Assembly: GCF_000250675.2 (NCBI RefSeq) | Contig: NC_018681.1 | Span: forward strand, 1,984,001-2,048,000 | Reading direction: 5' to 3' | Length of the DNA: 64,000 nucleotides | DNA from: Nocardia brasiliensis ATCC 700358 | GTDB taxonomy: Bacteria; Actinomycetota; Actinomycetes; Mycobacteriales; Mycobacteriaceae | Shown here: one piece after another, positions 8,641 through 17,613 of the stretch | Position numbering within the stretch: the stretch's first letter is position 1 | Layout of the letters: each line of letters begins with the position of its first letter | Program-made: the position numbers and the translations under genes | The notes under the pieces: generated by a model | Told to the model about the DNA's origin: nothing | Seen by the model: only the letters and a program-made list of their open reading frames with translations | Databases searched by the model: none

Positions 8641-10704
8641 GTGCATCCCATCGACATCATTACGACCGCCGTGGCAGCTGGGGCTGCCGGACAACCAGGC
8701 ACCACTACCACGGCGGTGCTCGACGCATACGGTCAACTACGGAACTTCATCGGCCAGCGTTACCCCGGGGTCGATCTGCGAGACATTGCAGCCGAACCGG
8801 ATTCGGCCACGGCACGCGCGACGCTGACCGCTGCCTTCGCTGCCCAACAGGCCGACGCTGATGCCGAATTTCTCTATGCGGCACAGCAATTCGTCGATAC
8901 CGCGCTCAGTAACCCGGTGGCGGATCGCACCACCGCGATGCTGTACGAGGTGTTGCTGGCGGGGGCTGAGCAGACGCAGGGCGCCGACAATCCGGAAACC
9001 CTGATGATCCGGCACGAACTGGCCCAGACCTATCACTCCATCGGTGACATCGACAGTGCCATTACGCATTTCGAGGCGACGCTCGCCGCTCGCGAACGGG
9101 TGCTCGACGCCGGGGACACCCTCACCATCACGACCCGAACCTGCCTCGCGAACTGCTATCGGGAAGTGGGTCGGGTCGATGACGCCATACCCTTGGACGC
9201 TGCTGTGCTCACCGCGCGTGAACAGTTCTTCGGTCCGGCTCATGACAATCCGGTCGGCTACCGCGACTTCCTCGCCGACGCGTACGAGTCCGCCGATCGC
9301 TTCGGCCGCGCTATCGAGTTGCGCGAGACCAACCTGCAGATGCGCCGTCGAGAGCTGGGGGCGGACCACCCCGACACTCTCGGAACGCATCTGAGCATCG
9401 CGCGCTCATACGCCTCGGCCGGGCGAATCGAGGAGGCGGTCACCGCGTACGAGACGGCGCTGACCGAGCATGAGCGTGTGTTCGGTGCGGCGCAGGCGCA
9501 GACGATCCTGGTTCGCTACACGCTGGCTCGCGCCTACGGCGCGGCCGGACGTTTCGATGAGTCGATCGCGTTGCACACCAAAGCGATCGAGGAATACAGC
9601 CGGATCGTCGGCCCGGACCATTCCGATCCGGTAGCCATGCGCAACAGCCTGGCACGCGTGTACGAGGACGCCGGACGGATGGACGATGCCATCGCCACTT
9701 ATACGCGTGTGCTGGCGGACTCCGAACGTGTCTACGGCGTCGAGCACGACCTCACCGACCAGGTGCGCGGCTGGCTGGCCCATCTCACTCGATCGACGGG
9801 CGGAGCGGCACCTGCCGGGGACGCGCGACGTGTTCTCGAAGATCTCACCCAGCAGCTCGGCAACCGACTGGTCGACCTGGTCGGCGAAACAGGCTGGCGC
9901 CGGATAGATCTGATCGCGCGTTCGAGCGGGCAAATCCACGATCTGTCGCTGACGGTGCTGTCGGACAACGGTGGGGCGACCGCGCTTGCGGCGCCGACCG
10001 AGCTGGCACCGCTGCTGGACGCCATCAAGGTTGCGCACTACGAGCGCGATCCCGAACGCGGCGCATGGTTGTCGGCCAGGTTCCTCATCGACTCATCCGG
10101 CTCGTTCTTCCGCTCGTACAATACCGATTACGAGCCGGACTGGCCGTTTGCCGTCGATGCGGCGACGTATATCGAAGAACTCGAGCGGTTTCCGCGCGAA
10201 CTCGAGTACACGCCGGAGTGGCTGCTGGATCGGTTGCCGAAATGGCAAGGGCGGTACAAGAACACCGACACCGACATCACCGAGCTCATACCGCTCGATA
10301 TGCAGCTCGTCGCGATGGTGCTCGACAGTTACCGCGATCATCTGCTGCACCGGTTGCCGAGCGACTGGCAGCAGCTGTTCATCGACTTCCGGTCGGTCGG
10401 CGAGTACGTGGAGACGCGGGCGCAGGTTCTCACCGTGCTCGGTCAGTCGATCGAGTGGCAGGCCCCGCAGGCGGTGACCTTCTTCAGCGAGCTGCGCCGC
10501 GACATGTACACGCCGTGGCAGGGCACGTGGACCTCCGTCCGGTTCCACCTCGTGGTGAACGGGAAGTACAACGCGGAATACGACTGGGACCACGAGCCGG
10601 ACTGGGACCATCGACCCGACGCACGCGCGTTCCAGCAGGAATTGCAGATGTTTCCACGCAGCGCAGAGCACGTGCCCGCCTGGCTCGGTGCCCGGCAGCA
10701 CTGA
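8641..10704 (+). CDS. TPR protein with two C-terminal YezG-like immunity domains
   Basis: The 687-aa protein has three parts. Residues 1-90 (VHPIDIITTAVAAGAAG...) resemble the small N-terminal domain found on many actinobacterial NLR/effector-type proteins. Residues about 113-390 are kinesin-light-chain-like tetratricopeptide repeats. The C-terminus holds two copies of a YezG/DUF600-like immunity fold (about 398-527 and 540-687), each with the series GAWLSARF or GTWTSVRF, a Y-x-x-D/EPDW stretch, FPR, and a terminal P-x-WL. GTG 8641 is chosen because the N-terminal domain begins there; the upstream frame (from 8443) is compositionally different. Convergent with the LuxR gene, 27 nt apart. Confidence 0.75.
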   Translation: MHPIDIITTAVAAGAAGQPGTTTTAVLDAYGQLRNFIGQRYPGVDLRDIAAEPDSATARATLTAAFAAQQADADAEFLYAAQQFVDTALSNPVADRTTAMLYEVLLAGAEQTQGADNPETLMIRHELAQTYHSIGDIDSAITHFEATLAARERVLDAGDTLTITTRTCLANCYREVGRVDDAIPLDAAVLTAREQFFGPAHDNPVGYRDFLADAYESADRFGRAIELRETNLQMRRRELGADHPDTLGTHLSIARSYASAGRIEEAVTAYETALTEHERVFGAAQAQTILVRYTLARAYGAAGRFDESIALHTKAIEEYSRIVGPDHSDPVAMRNSLARVYEDAGRMDDAIATYTRVLADSERVYGVEHDLTDQVRGWLAHLTRSTGGAAPAGDARRVLEDLTQQLGNRLVDLVGETGWRRIDLIARSSGQIHDLSLTVLSDNGGATALAAPTELAPLLDAIKVAHYERDPERGAWLSARFLIDSSGSFFRSYNTDYEPDWPFAVDAATYIEELERFPRELEYTPEWLLDRLPKWQGRYKNTDTDITELIPLDMQLVAMVLDSYRDHLLHRLPSDWQQLFIDFRSVGEYVETRAQVLTVLGQSIEWQAPQAVTFFSELRRDMYTPWQGTWTSVRFHLVVNGKYNAEYDWDHEPDWDHRPDARAFQQELQMFPRSAEHVPAWLGARQH

Positions 10705-10731
10705 ACCGCGCTTGCGCTGGGCCAGGCATCG

Positions 10732-12792
10732 TCAGGCGTGTGCCGATACCGTTTTCGGGGCGTTCAGGGTGAAGGTGAGTTCGGTGCGGCGGGTGATCTC
10801 CAGTTTGCGATAGACGCGGGTCAGGTGTTGTTCGACGGTGCTGGTGGTGATGGCCAGGGCGGCGGCGATCTCGCGGTTGCGTTTGCCGTGTGCGGCGAGT
10901 TCGGCGACGCGGCGTTCGGCGGGGCTGAGGGCGGCCACACCGGTGGGCGTCGCGGTGAGCGGAGAGACCGTGGGAGCGGGCTGGCGTTCGCCGAGCAGGT
11001 CGCGTAGCAGCGGGTCGGCGCCGCAGGCCTCGGCGATGCGCACCGCCTCGCGGATGAGCATGCGGGCCTTCTCGTGATCGCCGACGGCACGGTGCGCGGC
11101 GCCGAGATCGCCGAGGACCGTGGCGAGTTCGAGATCGCAGCCGGCCGACCGCGCGATCGCGGTCGCCTCACGCAGCAACCTGACCCGCTGATAGCGGTCG
11201 GCCGTCGCGGCGAGCAGACGCAGCGAGACGCCGCCGGTGCGGTGGGCCGGCGCACCGCCGAGCAGGTCGAGGTGCCGGGTGGCGAAGGCGCGGGCATGCC
11301 GGCCCTCGCCGAGCGCCAGATGCGCGACGGCGATGTCGTTGCGCCACGGGACCAGCCACGGGAAGTCCATCCGCCAGCGGCGCATCAGCTCACCGCAGCG
11401 CCGGAAGGTGCGCAGCGCCTCGCGCGGCTGGCCGGTGGCGAGCTGGAAGTGGCCGTGCGCGTGCAGGTACAACAGTCCGAAGCGGGACTCGAACAGCGCG
11501 CGCGGCACCGGCCTGCGCAGCTGTGCTTCGGCCTCGGCCAGTCGGCCCGCGGACGTCAACGCCCGTATCCGCACCGCGATGGGGATCCCGACCCACACGC
11601 CGAGATGTTCGGCCGGAACATGATTCAGCGCGAGCGCGGCCTCGTTGGCTGCGGCGCGCGGATTGCCTTTGCGCAGCATCGTTTCCGCGCGCAGGCCGGC
11701 GAAGATCGCCTGCCACGTGGGGGCTTTGCGCGCCTCGGCCTCGGCGAGCAGCGAATCACACCACGCGGCGGCGGTATCGAGCCGATCGGTGTAGATCAGG
11801 CAATGTACGGCCGCGGCAAGGGTTTCCACCGTGGTGGAGGCGAGCCGATGACAGGTGAGCAGGCGCTGGGCGAGCGTGGTGGTGTCGTCGAGCGGATGGG
11901 TGGTGCACAGCCGGGTCAGCAGCTCGGCGCCGAGCAGATGCGGAGGCCGCTGGTCCGGCTGCGTCGGTCTTCGTGACTCGACGGCCCCGGCGGCGGGTTC
12001 GGGTAATCGGTCGTCGGCGGGTAGGCGTCCGTCGGCGAACAGGCCCTGGTGCCGGGGCACGTAGGGCGGGTGGGTGAAGCGCAGCCAGGCGCGCAGGAAT
12101 TCGGCCTGCGGCGCGGGTTCGTCGCGCGGGCACGAACTCAGCTGTCCCAGCGCTTGATCCGCGCGCTGGGTCTGGCCGTGCCAGAGCAGGAACATGACGG
12201 CGGCGGGCAACTGTGCGGCGGGCACCCGGCCGCCGCGCAGCGCCGCTCGCATCCGGCTGAAATTCCGGGTTCGGCTCGACGGGCTGCCGCGCCAGTCGAC
12301 GCAGACCAGCCGCACCGCGAGCGCGCCGCGGGCGCTCGGCTCCCGAGTGGCGCGATAGGCCAATTCCAACCGGTCGGCGGCCCGGTCGATCTGATCGTTG
12401 GCCAACGCCTCGTCGGCGGCGGCGAGCAGCACCCTGGCCGCCCACGGATAGTCGGCGACGCCGGCCTCGACTAGTTGGTCGGCTACTGTCGCCGCCGGGA
12501 ATCCCTTGCTGTGCAACAGTTCCGCCGCACGACACCGTAGTTCCGGATGGGCGGGTGCCGGGATTTCACGGGGCCGCCGTTCGACCGCGTCCAGATCGTC
12601 GATCACCACCCGCGACGAAGACCGCGCGGCGAGCCTGCGCACCACCGTGCGGACCGCCGTTTCGTCCACGGCGAGCAGCTCCGCGATCAGGCCGACGGTG
12701 CTGCACCCGCCGAGCACCGCCATGGCCTGGCCGATACTGGATTCCGCGATGGTCGACCACTGGGTGTTCTGTACCGACATCGGCCGTTGCAT
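10732..12792 (-). CDS. LuxR-family regulator, LAL-like but lacking the ATPase domain
   Basis: The 686-aa protein ends in a LuxR/GerE helix-turn-helix (about 625-680: LSPAERRVAELAAHGKRNRE followed by TSTVEQHLTRVYRKLEI). The middle is a long alpha-helical TPR-like region, as in large ATP-binding LuxR (LAL) proteins. Those are usually 850-1000 aa with an N-terminal P-loop ATPase; none is visible here, and the first 60 residues resemble only the winged helix that normally follows the ATPase. It sits 203 nt downstream of the KAS-III pair on the same strand and may control it. Confidence 0.85.
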   Translation of the reverse strand: MQRPMSVQNTQWSTIAESSIGQAMAVLGGCSTVGLIAELLAVDETAVRTVVRRLAARSSSRVVIDDLDAVERRPREIPAPAHPELRCRAAELLHSKGFPAATVADQLVEAGVADYPWAARVLLAAADEALANDQIDRAADRLELAYRATREPSARGALAVRLVCVDWRGSPSSRTRNFSRMRAALRGGRVPAAQLPAAVMFLLWHGQTQRADQALGQLSSCPRDEPAPQAEFLRAWLRFTHPPYVPRHQGLFADGRLPADDRLPEPAAGAVESRRPTQPDQRPPHLLGAELLTRLCTTHPLDDTTTLAQRLLTCHRLASTTVETLAAAVHCLIYTDRLDTAAAWCDSLLAEAEARKAPTWQAIFAGLRAETMLRKGNPRAAANEAALALNHVPAEHLGVWVGIPIAVRIRALTSAGRLAEAEAQLRRPVPRALFESRFGLLYLHAHGHFQLATGQPREALRTFRRCGELMRRWRMDFPWLVPWRNDIAVAHLALGEGRHARAFATRHLDLLGGAPAHRTGGVSLRLLAATADRYQRVRLLREATAIARSAGCDLELATVLGDLGAAHRAVGDHEKARMLIREAVRIAEACGADPLLRDLLGERQPAPTVSPLTATPTGVAALSPAERRVAELAAHGKRNREIAAALAITTSTVEQHLTRVYRKLEITRRTELTFTLNAPKTVSAHA

Positions 12793-12995
12793 GCCCTAGT
12801 CCCTTCATCGATGAGTGTGCCCGACTGTGGAAGGGCACCATCGATGCGTCGTCGCAGCAGGGGCATGTCCGGATGCCCCGTTGATCCAGCCGGTGCAAAC
12901 AGCCTAGGCCGCCTTCCCTGACCTGTCCCGGCATTGCGGCGACAAGGCCGCCGGAATGCCGGTAATGCATGGAAAACCGTGGAACCTCCCGGACG

Positions 12996-13931
12996 TCAAG
13001 GCCTTTCGGTTTCCGTGACGGCAGCGCGGCCGACGAAGGCCGGAACCGGCTGCCGGTAGGGCAGACAGGCCGCCGAGGCGTCGTCGGCGGCCAGGAACAG
13101 CACTGTCTCCGCGGCGGCGAGCACGCCCGACTCCTGTGCGTTCAGGTAGGCGTGCACCGGAGCCGCGGAGTAGGGGTCACCGACCTCCGTGGGCACGCCG
13201 ACGAGTGATTCCGGTGCGAGCCTGAGGGTTTCGGCCAAGTGTGCCCGGAATCCCAGCGCGGGCGCGGGTGTGAGCAACAGCGCCCGGCCCGTGGCGAAGT
13301 CGTCGCTGTCGATGCCCTCCTCGGTCATACAGGCGCGTACCGCGGCCGCCGCCAGCGTGAGCGGGTCTTCGTCACCGTGCCGCACGCGCATGGCCGATCG
13401 GCCGTTCGCGCCCGCCTCGCCGAGCGCGACCCAGGCGCTGGGATGGGCGTCGCCGTCGGTCCGGCTGGTGTACAAGCGGCCGAATCCCGCTGCGAAAGGT
13501 GTGCTTTCGAGCAGTACCGCGGCCGCCCCGGTGGTGTACGGGAACCCCGCGACATACCGCTGCCGCGACGGATGGGTATCGCCGGCCAGGATCAGGGCGT
13601 ACTCGACTTCGCCGGTGGACAGGAAGCATTCGGTGGCCGTGACCGCGTGCAGCAGGCCGGTGGAGCCGTGCATGAGGTCGAAGGAGAAGGCGGGGACGCG
13701 GCCCGGCTCGTATTCGAGTCCGATGCCGATCCGCTTCTGGATGAGCGCCGAGACCGCGGGCTCGGAAATATTGTCATCACGGAACACACCGGTATTGACC
13801 AGCATGCCGACCTCGTCGACAGAGACGTCGGCCTGCTCCAGGCAGGACATCGCCGCGCGGGTCGCCAGCTCGAAATAGCTGCCGGTGTCCAGATCGGTGT
13901 TCGCCGCCGCCGCGACGATGGTGGTCGCCAT
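12996..13931 (-). CDS. KAS-III-like protein without the catalytic triad
   Basis: The 311-aa protein has the thiolase fold of 3-oxoacyl-ACP synthase III. Where active enzymes have Cys in a C-[SA]-G context, it reads FSFDLMHGSTGLLHA, putting Ser90 in place of the nucleophile. The HQ motif is not found, and the usual GNTSAAS is GDPYSAAP, so His and Asn are also lost. It starts 3 nt after the stop of an intact KAS-III gene, implying translational coupling and perhaps a heterodimer such as PqsB in PqsBC. The partner role is inference. Confidence 0.85.
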   Translation of the reverse strand: MATTIVAAAANTDLDTGSYFELATRAAMSCLEQADVSVDEVGMLVNTGVFRDDNISEPAVSALIQKRIGIGLEYEPGRVPAFSFDLMHGSTGLLHAVTATECFLSTGEVEYALILAGDTHPSRQRYVAGFPYTTGAAAVLLESTPFAAGFGRLYTSRTDGDAHPSAWVALGEAGANGRSAMRVRHGDEDPLTLAAAAVRACMTEEGIDSDDFATGRALLLTPAPALGFRAHLAETLRLAPESLVGVPTEVGDPYSAAPVHAYLNAQESGVLAAAETVLFLAADDASAACLPYRQPVPAFVGRAAVTETERP

Positions 13932-13934
13932 GAC

Positions 13935-14984
13935 TCAGGCCTCCAGCCGCGAGACGGTCGCGGCGAGATAACCGGAAACGATTCCGGAGGCCGCGGGGAT
14001 CATCAGGATCTTCGAACCCTTCGGTATCTGCTGTCGGGCGAGATACTCGTGCAACACCAGAAAATGCGAGGTCGACGCCGTATTGCCATACTCCTGCAAC
14101 ACATTCAGTGCCTGCGGCATCGCAGTGCCGAAGTGCTCGCCGGTGAGCTGCTCCAGGTATTCGAGCGCCGGAGCGCTGAACTGGTGGTGGATCCAGTAGT
14201 CGAATTTCTCGGTCTCCCAGGATCTTCCGCTCTCCCGCAGGAACGTGTCGATCCGCTCGATGCCTTGGCGGTAGCGCGACTCGCTCTGCATCGCGCGGTT
14301 GTCGGTGTAGAGCGCGATACCGGCCGACCGGTCGCTGGGCATGCCGAGGCAGTGCTCGGCGCCCTCCGCGGTGGTCATCAGCTCGACGTAGTGGATCTCG
14401 TCGTGGTCGTCGCCCTGGTCGTCGAGGATCACCGCGACCGCCGCGTCGCCGACGGTCAGCGCGGCGAACTGCGGGTCGTACGGTTGGCTGATCTCGCGCA
14501 TCGCGGTTTCGGCGATCGGGGTGATCTGCTCACCGCTGACCACCATGCCGTTGCGCACCACCCCGGCCTTGATCATCCGGTCCAGCACGAGCACGCCGGT
14601 CATCATCCCGGCACAGGCGTTGGACACGTCGAAGTGCCGGGCCTCGGTCGCGCCGACGGCGTTGCCGAGCATCAGCGCGAACGCCGGTGCGTAGCAGAAG
14701 ATTTCCTTCCCGCGGGTGCGGGTGATCGAAGCCGAGATGATGATGTCCAAATCGCCTGCGGCGTAATCGGAATGGCGCAGGCAGTCGTCGATGGCGCGCA
14801 AGGCCAGCTCGAACGACGATTCGTAGCGGTCCGGATGGGAATCGTAAACTCGCCGCTGTTCGATTCCGGTGATCCGCGCCAGATCCAACGACCGCGGTAT
14901 CGCGAGGCCGGCGATCAGTTCTTCGGTGGAACGGACAGTGGCCGGAGTATACGAGCCGATGGACTCGAAACGCGTACGCTGCAT
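13935..14984 (-). CDS. 3-oxoacyl-ACP synthase III-family enzyme (active form)
   Basis: The 349-aa protein has all three KAS-III catalytic residues: Cys124 (FDVSNACAGMM), His267 (YWIHHQFS) and Asn301 (YGNTAS). These enzymes join an acyl-CoA starter to a malonyl carrier or transfer acyl groups to other acceptors. No acyl carrier protein or other fatty-acid gene is next to it, so a secondary-metabolite or signal role is more likely than housekeeping FabH. It precedes a degenerate paralogue by 3 nt. A perfect 14-bp palindrome lies 57 nt upstream of the ATG. Confidence 0.88.
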   Translation of the reverse strand: MQRTRFESIGSYTPATVRSTEELIAGLAIPRSLDLARITGIEQRRVYDSHPDRYESSFELALRAIDDCLRHSDYAAGDLDIIISASITRTRGKEIFCYAPAFALMLGNAVGATEARHFDVSNACAGMMTGVLVLDRMIKAGVVRNGMVVSGEQITPIAETAMREISQPYDPQFAALTVGDAAVAVILDDQGDDHDEIHYVELMTTAEGAEHCLGMPSDRSAGIALYTDNRAMQSESRYRQGIERIDTFLRESGRSWETEKFDYWIHHQFSAPALEYLEQLTGEHFGTAMPQALNVLQEYGNTASTSHFLVLHEYLARQQIPKGSKILMIPAASGIVSGYLAATVSRLEA

Positions 14985-15040
14985 TGTCCCTGCTTTCTAC
15001 AGCTCAGTCGGTGACAAACTATTTGTGTCGCTAGGACTTT

Positions 15041-15054
15041 CGACAACGTTGTCG
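15041..15054. promoter_or_regulatory. Perfect 14-bp palindrome upstream of KAS-III pair
   Basis: CGACAACGTTGTCG is a perfect dyad 57 nt before the KAS-III start. A second, less perfect dyad (ACAAA-cta-TTTGT) lies closer to the gene at 15014-15026. The pair looks like an operator/promoter region for the operon; the bound regulator is unknown, the adjacent LuxR protein being one candidate. Confidence 0.45.
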
Positions 15055-15070
15055 TTGACTGTGTGCGTGC

Positions 15071-15907
15071 CTATCCGGTGGCGGTGACCAGGTTCGCGCT
15101 CACCGTGTAGAGCCGCTGGCCGAGCACTTCGTCCTGGGCTCGGCGCGACGGCGTCTTGATGCGGTTGTGCTGGAAGTAGGCGCCGCTCACCCCGGCCACC
15201 TCCGCGCCGGTGGCGAGGTAGGCCAGCGCCTGCCCGCCCTCCTCGGCGGTGATCATGAACAGTCGCTTGGCCAGCGCGACCAGGGGCTGCCCGAACCACG
15301 GCATGTCATCCCAGATACCGGTGGCCACCGCACCGGGGTGAAAGGCGTTGACCGTCACCCCGGTGCCCTCCAGGGTCCGGGCCAGCGCGCGGGCATACAG
15401 GATGTTCGCGAGTTTCGATCGGCTGTAGGCCTTTTCGCCCGAGTACCCGCGTCGGAACGCGAGATCGTCGAGATCCAGACCCGCGCCGAAGTGCAGGACC
15501 GATGAGGTGAACAGGATGCGCGAGGGCGCGCTGCGCACCATCAGTTCGGTGAGCAACTCGGTGAGCAGGAAGCCGCCGAGATGATTGACGGCGAACGTCT
15601 TTTCGACGCCCTCCTTGGTCACGGTCCGATCCTTCTGGTAGCCGCCCGCGTTGTTCGCGAGGACATCGAGCCGGTCGTACCGGGAGAGCACCGCGTCGGC
15701 GAGTCGCCGCACCGAGTCCTGTTCGCCGAAGTCGCACTCGAGGGTGTCGACCGCACCTGCCCCGGCGGCGCGGACCTCGGTCGCCGACTCGGCGAGTTTG
15801 CGCGGATTTCGGCCGACCAGCACCAGTCGATCGCCCCCTGTCGCGATCTGCCGCGCTGCCGCGAGTCCGATACCCGACGTGGCCCCCGTGATCAGGATCG
15901 TCTTCAT
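15071..15907 (-). CDS. SDR-family NAD(P)-dependent oxidoreductase (retinol-dehydrogenase-like)
   Basis: The 278-aa classical short-chain dehydrogenase has the cofactor motif TGATSGIGLAAA (8-19), the structural NNAGG motif near residue 84, and the catalytic Tyr-x-x-x-Lys (YSRSK) with a preceding Ser in FTSSVLH. The substrate type (retinol/protochlorophyllide-like group) is only a family tendency. It is on the same strand as the KAS-III pair, ending 87 nt before the first of them, and could reduce their product; the palindrome in the gap suggests the pair also has its own promoter. Confidence 0.88.
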   Translation of the reverse strand: MKTILITGATSGIGLAAARQIATGGDRLVLVGRNPRKLAESATEVRAAGAGAVDTLECDFGEQDSVRRLADAVLSRYDRLDVLANNAGGYQKDRTVTKEGVEKTFAVNHLGGFLLTELLTELMVRSAPSRILFTSSVLHFGAGLDLDDLAFRRGYSGEKAYSRSKLANILYARALARTLEGTGVTVNAFHPGAVATGIWDDMPWFGQPLVALAKRLFMITAEEGGQALAYLATGAEVAGVSGAYFQHNRIKTPSRRAQDEVLGQRLYTVSANLVTATG

Positions 15908-16139
15908 AGCCGATCACCCTGCCACACACCGAGACGCCGAAAGACCGTCGTGACCGGGGGTTATCCGCAACTGTGCGTATCGCGAAAGATGCTGCCCCGG
16001 AACAACATCAGCGAAGTCGCGCAGGTCGGCCGAGTGAGGTGTAAGCGCCCGTAATGCCGGGTACTCGGGCAGCGCCCGGTTGCCGGTGCGGCCGATAGGG
16101 GGTGATAGGGGTTCGGCATATCTGCCTGTCAAGCAATAC

Positions 16140-16168
16140 AGTACAATCGTACTAAGTACGCCCGTACT
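16140..16168. promoter_or_regulatory. Two tandem TetR-type operators upstream of tam
   Basis: Two perfect dyads of the form AGTAC-N4-GTACT lie side by side: AGTACAATCGTACT (16140-16153) and AGTACGCCCGTACT (16155-16168). The second ends 20 nt before the tam ATG. A half-site of the same pattern (ATCGTACT, 17621-17628) lies just upstream of the TetR gene at 17613, which is therefore the likely repressor. Confidence 0.65.
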
Positions 16169-16188
16169 GCTAAACGAGGAGGGTTCGT

Positions 16189-16956
16189 ATGTGGGATCCG
16201 AAGAAGTATCTCGACTTCGCCGATCACCGGGCACGCCCGTTCTTCGAGCTGATCGGGCGTATCGACGCCGAAAAGCCGCGGCGCGTGGTCGATCTCGGGT
16301 GCGGGCCGGGCAATCTCACCGAAGTGCTCGCGCAACGCTGGCCGGATGCGCGCCTGGACGCGTTCGATTCCGCGCCGGAGATGGTGGACGACGCGCGACA
16401 GCGCGGGATCGACGCGAAGGTGCTCGACGTGCACGACTGGCAGCCGGACGAGGAAACCGACGTCGTCGTCTGTAACGCTGTCCTGCAATGGGTTCCGGAT
16501 CATCTCGCGCTGCTCGCCGAGTGGTTGCCCGAATTGCCGCGCGGCGCCTGGTTCGCCATGCAGGTCCCCGGCAACTTCGACGCGCCGTCGCATCGGGAGA
16601 TCCGCGCGCTGGCCGGGGAGGCGCGCTGGCGGTCCCGGCTCGCCGACGCGATGCTGCGCGGGGTGGACGCGGTGCCCGAACCGGCCAGGTACGCGGCGGT
16701 GCTCAGCACCGAGCACACCGTCGCCGATATCTGGGAAACCACCTACTACCAGCGCATGCAAGGGCCGGATCCGGTGCTGGAGTGGGTCACCGGCACCGCG
16801 CTGCGCCCGATCCGGGCCGCACTGGACGACGAGGACTGGCGCGAATTCCGGACCGAGCTGGCCCCGCGCCTGCGCGTCGTCTACCCGGCCATGCCCGACG
16901 GCACCACGTGGTTCCCGTTCCGCCGTATCTTCGCGGTGGCGCACAAGCCGGCTTGA
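16189..16956 (+). CDS. tam: Trans-aconitate 2-methyltransferase
   Basis: Tam methylates trans-aconitate, a by-product that inhibits the TCA cycle, using SAM. The 255-aa protein begins MWDPKKYLDFADHRARPFFE and has the SAM motif VVDLGCGPGNLTEVL at about 33-47, the motif-II stretch CNAVLQWVPDH, and the family tail TWFPFRRIFAVA. The length and motifs fit E. coli Tam and M. tuberculosis Rv0294. GAGGAGGG precedes the ATG. The two AGTAC-N4-GTACT dyads directly upstream point to repression by the convergent TetR protein. Confidence 0.9.
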   Translation: MWDPKKYLDFADHRARPFFELIGRIDAEKPRRVVDLGCGPGNLTEVLAQRWPDARLDAFDSAPEMVDDARQRGIDAKVLDVHDWQPDEETDVVVCNAVLQWVPDHLALLAEWLPELPRGAWFAMQVPGNFDAPSHREIRALAGEARWRSRLADAMLRGVDAVPEPARYAAVLSTEHTVADIWETTYYQRMQGPDPVLEWVTGTALRPIRAALDDEDWREFRTELAPRLRVVYPAMPDGTTWFPFRRIFAVAHKPA

Positions 16957-16971
16957 CCTGGATCGCGCGCG

Positions 16972-17613
16972 TCAAGGTGCGGTGAGAAATCCGTCGACGA
17001 TGCGGCGCGCGCGGCGCATGGCCGCCGGGTCGCCGACGCGCAGCGCGGTATTGGTGGCGCAGAGGACCGAATCGATCTGGAACGCGGCGAGTTCCACGTC
17101 GAGTTCGGCGATCTCCCGAGCCGTCACCGCGCGCCGCAATTCGTGTTCGAGCACGCGTACCCAAGCGTGCCGGTCGCGCAGCAGTGCGTCGAGCACCGGG
17201 CCGGGTCTGCTGTCCTGTTCCGGTATCGCGGCCATCCAGAAGCAGCCGCCGGTGAACAGTGGCGCCTCGATGTAGGCCAGCCAGTATTCGATCAGTGCCC
17301 GCAGGCGGGGCAGGCCACGGGGCGTTGTGCGGGCGGGTTCGATCACCGTCTCGACGAACAGGTCGCGCGCATGGTCGATCGCGGCGAGTTGCAGGGCTTC
17401 CTTCGTTTTGAAGAGCGTCTGGATTCCTGCCTTGCTCAGGCTCGAATCGGCGGCGAGCCGGCCGAAGCTCAGCCCCTCCAGTCCGTCGAGCGAGGCGATG
17501 TCGACCGCATGCCGCAGCACCGTCTCCCGGGTTCGTGCCCCGCGCAGCAGGCGCTTGTCCGTGATCTCGACGGGTTCGCGCCGGGTGAGGACGGAGTCGG
17601 GGCCACTTTCCAT
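16972..17613 (-). CDS. TetR-family regulator, probably of tam
   Basis: The 213-aa protein has an N-terminal TetR helix-turn-helix (LSFGRLAADSSLSKAGIQTLFKTKE, about 47-71 in two parts) and a C-terminal domain with CFWMAA typical of TetR_C-type dimerisation regions. It is convergent with tam, 15 nt apart. The ATG at 17613 has no clear ribosome site; an ATCGTACT half-operator starts 8 nt upstream, matching the dyads before tam. That suggests both autoregulation and control of tam. Confidence 0.87.
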   Translation of the reverse strand: MESGPDSVLTRREPVEITDKRLLRGARTRETVLRHAVDIASLDGLEGLSFGRLAADSSLSKAGIQTLFKTKEALQLAAIDHARDLFVETVIEPARTTPRGLPRLRALIEYWLAYIEAPLFTGGCFWMAAIPEQDSRPGPVLDALLRDRHAWVRVLEHELRRAVTAREIAELDVELAAFQIDSVLCATNTALRVGDPAAMRRARRIVDGFLTAP

